NCBI GenBank assembly: GCA_002338255.1
Contig: DDHX01000011.1
Coordinates: forward strand, 123,527-129,923
DNA from: Ruminococcaceae bacterium UBA1865
GTDB lineage: Bacteria; Bacillota; Clostridia; Oscillospirales; Acutalibacteraceae
Direction of reading: 5' to 3'
Length of the DNA stretch: 6,397 nucleotides
The notes under the pieces are model-generated. The model had not been told where the DNA came from. It worked only from the letters and a program-made list of their open reading frames with translations, and made no database searches. Position numbers and translations under genes: made by a program. Shown piece by piece: positions 5,287-6,397 of the stretch. How positions within the stretch are numbered: position 1 is the first letter of the stretch; the number at the start of each line of letters is the position of its first letter.

Positions 5287-6180
5287 ATGAAGGACTATTG
5301 TGTGGACTTTAGCAATTATCTAATCAATAAAAAGTCAGTGTCTGCGAACACGCTGGATTCTTACATTCGAGATGTTACGCATTTTTTATTATTTCTTGAT
5401 ACAAAGGGTTTGGACAATCCTTACTCAGTTGATGCTGATTTTATGAATGGTTATGTTGCAAATCTGACAGAATCAAAAAAGTCCAACGCTACAATAACTC
5501 GTAATATTGCGTCGATCAGGTGCTTTTATCAATATCTGATAATCAATAATATGACTGAGAGCAACCCCGCAAAAGCGATAAAGCTTGAAAAATCCGTAAA
5601 AAAATTGCCGCAGATTCTGAGCGGCAAAGAAATTGAACTTTTACTTTCACAACCGGACACTAAGGAACTGAAGGGCTGTCGTGACAAAGCGATGCTTGAA
5701 CTGCTGTATGCAACAGGAATCAGGTCTTCCGAACTGATTGATTTGAATGTGCAGGATATTAACATACATACCGGCACGCTCAACTGCAACAACGGAAAAA
5801 TGGAAAGAATCATTCCTGTGTACCCCACGGCAGTCACCGCTATTTCCGACTATATTTTAAGGGCAAGAAGTCTAATCATTACGCCGGAAGGAGGGCAGGC
5901 TCTGTTTACCAATCTGAATGGGAGAAGGCTCACACGCCAGGGTTTTTGGAAGATCGTAAAAGGCTATGCGGAACAGGCCGGTATTGTAAAGGAAATTACG
6001 CCGCACACACTACGTCATTCCTTTGCTTTGCACTTATTGGAAAACGGCGCGGAACTGAAAGACATTCAACTCATGCTTGGGCATGCCGATATCTCATCAA
6101 CGCAGGTTTATGTTCATTTGTTAAATGATCATTTTAAGGAAGTTTATAATAACTGTCATCCTCGTGCAAAATTAGGTTAG
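5287..6180 (+). CDS. xerD: Tyrosine recombinase XerD/XerC type
   Basis: This 297-residue site-specific recombinase belongs to the family that resolves chromosome dimers at dif sites near the replication terminus. Residues 1-100 form the N-terminal SAM-like core-binding domain, with NTLDSYIRDVTHFLLFL and the helix TRNIASIRCFYQYL. The catalytic domain (about 108-290) shows Arg146 in ATGIRSSEL, His240 and Arg243 in HTLRHSFALHL, His266 in LGHADISST, and the nucleophile Tyr275 in QVYVHL. The beta-hairpin lysine is unusual: the common GKGNKER reads NNGKMER here, so the only lysine, Lys171, is shifted two positions. Length equals that of XerC/XerD and the C-terminus is complete, arguing for a housekeeping enzyme rather than a mobile-element integrase, as does the neighbour spoIIM. 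GAGGGG (5271-5276) lies 10 bases before the ATG. XerC versus XerD cannot be separated firmly from sequence alone; synteny favours XerD. Confidence 0.92.
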   Translation: MKDYCVDFSNYLINKKSVSANTLDSYIRDVTHFLLFLDTKGLDNPYSVDADFMNGYVANLTESKKSNATITRNIASIRCFYQYLIINNMTESNPAKAIKLEKSVKKLPQILSGKEIELLLSQPDTKELKGCRDKAMLELLYATGIRSSELIDLNVQDINIHTGTLNCNNGKMERIIPVYPTAVTAISDYILRARSLIITPEGGQALFTNLNGRRLTRQGFWKIVKGYAEQAGIVKEITPHTLRHSFALHLLENGAELKDIQLMLGHADISSTQVYVHLLNDHFKEVYNNCHPRAKLG

Positions 6181-6193
6181 GAGTGAAAATCTT

Positions 6194-6397
6194 TTGAGTT
6201 TATTCAATATGAATTACAATAAACCGGGTCCGGGCGTCAATAGGGATGAACCTAAAAAAAAGCCGTTTCTACTATTTTGGACCATTCTGTTTAGAAAATT
6301 TGGAAATTTAGTAAAATTGAATCTTCTTTTTTGTATTCCCGTGCTTGTTGCAGTGATCCTCATTTACTTTTTGGGCAATGTACTTCCCTCGGTGCTC
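6194..6397 (+). CDS. YesL/DUF624-like membrane protein, N-terminal part
   Basis: The first 68 residues of a protein that continues past the right edge are visible. They open MSLFNMNYNKPGPGV, then a charged stretch RDEPKKK (17-23), the segment FWTILFRKFGNLVKLNLLF (28-46), and a hydrophobic helix from about 44 to 61. The pattern of an N-terminal FNxNYxKPGxGV motif followed by FRKFxxLxKLNLLF is what I recognise from the YesL/DUF624 family of small polytopic membrane proteins; the role of that family is not established. The TTG at 6194 is chosen because AGGAGTG (6179-6185) lies 8 bases upstream, overlapping the xerD stop codon; an ATG at 6209 has no such site and would cut off the conserved start. 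The 13-base gap to xerD implies co-transcription. Confidence 0.78.
   Translation, partial: MSLFNMNYNKPGPGVNRDEPKKKPFLLFWTILFRKFGNLVKLNLLFCIPVLVAVILIYFLGNVLPSVL

Noticed and set aside
5287..6180. The tyrosine recombinase as an integrase of a mobile element
   Set aside because: Its length and domain layout are those of XerC/XerD, it sits beside spoIIM as in other Firmicutes, and no attachment site, excisionase or cargo genes are visible.

Overview
The window looks like a chromosomal segment of an endospore-forming, anaerobic Firmicute of the class Clostridia, probably an Oscillospiraceae/Ruminococcaceae-like or related lineage. The evidence is a SCIFF ranthipeptide precursor with its radical SAM maturase (a near-universal clostridial marker), a SpoIIM sporulation protein, strong AGGAGG-type ribosome binding sites, frequent TTG starts and moderate GC with AT-rich intergenic regions. 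All genes lie on the plus strand. There is no transposase, phage gene, tRNA, rRNA or CRISPR array. The genus cannot be fixed from the sequence alone.

Layout. (1) 2-1003: the 3' part of tgt (tRNA-guanine transglycosylase), cut by the left edge. (2) A clear sigma-A promoter at 1011-1039 drives yajC (1071-1391). A very stable hairpin (1404-1451) hides the ribosome binding site of a small four-helix membrane protein of the TIGR04086/DUF3792 family (1454-1864, the YrzE position). The order tgt-yajC-yrzE matches the known Bacillus/Clostridia neighbourhood. (3) An extended -10 promoter (1888-1896) precedes scfA (1939-2085), a 48-residue peptide with six cysteines. A hairpin with a short T run (2113-2142) separates it from scfB (2162-3520), the radical SAM/SPASM enzyme that installs the thioether bridges. 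A strong terminator follows (3541-3578). (4) The 224-base gap before proC holds a perfect 13-bp inverted repeat flanking four ACATAA repeats, then a sigma-A promoter (3690-3718). (5) proC (3745-4554) makes proline. (6) spoIIM (4614-5267), preceded by a sigma-E-like promoter, xerD (5287-6180) and the start of a YesL/DUF624-like membrane protein (6194 to the right edge) are tightly spaced and probably co-transcribed.

How the genes work together. Tgt modifies tRNA anticodons, YajC accompanies the Sec translocon, and the TIGR04086 protein is an uncharacterised membrane partner of that neighbourhood. scfA and scfB form a complete minimal RiPP unit (substrate plus maturase) with no dedicated exporter or protease in the window. 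spoIIM (engulfment) and xerD (chromosome dimer resolution) are neighbours or near-neighbours in other Firmicutes too. The most noteworthy items are the SCIFF locus, the ribosome-site-masking hairpin, the inverted-repeat/ACATAA intergenic element, the sigma-E-like site before spoIIM, and the shifted catalytic lysine in XerD. The gene families are all known. I see no convincing wholly new system.
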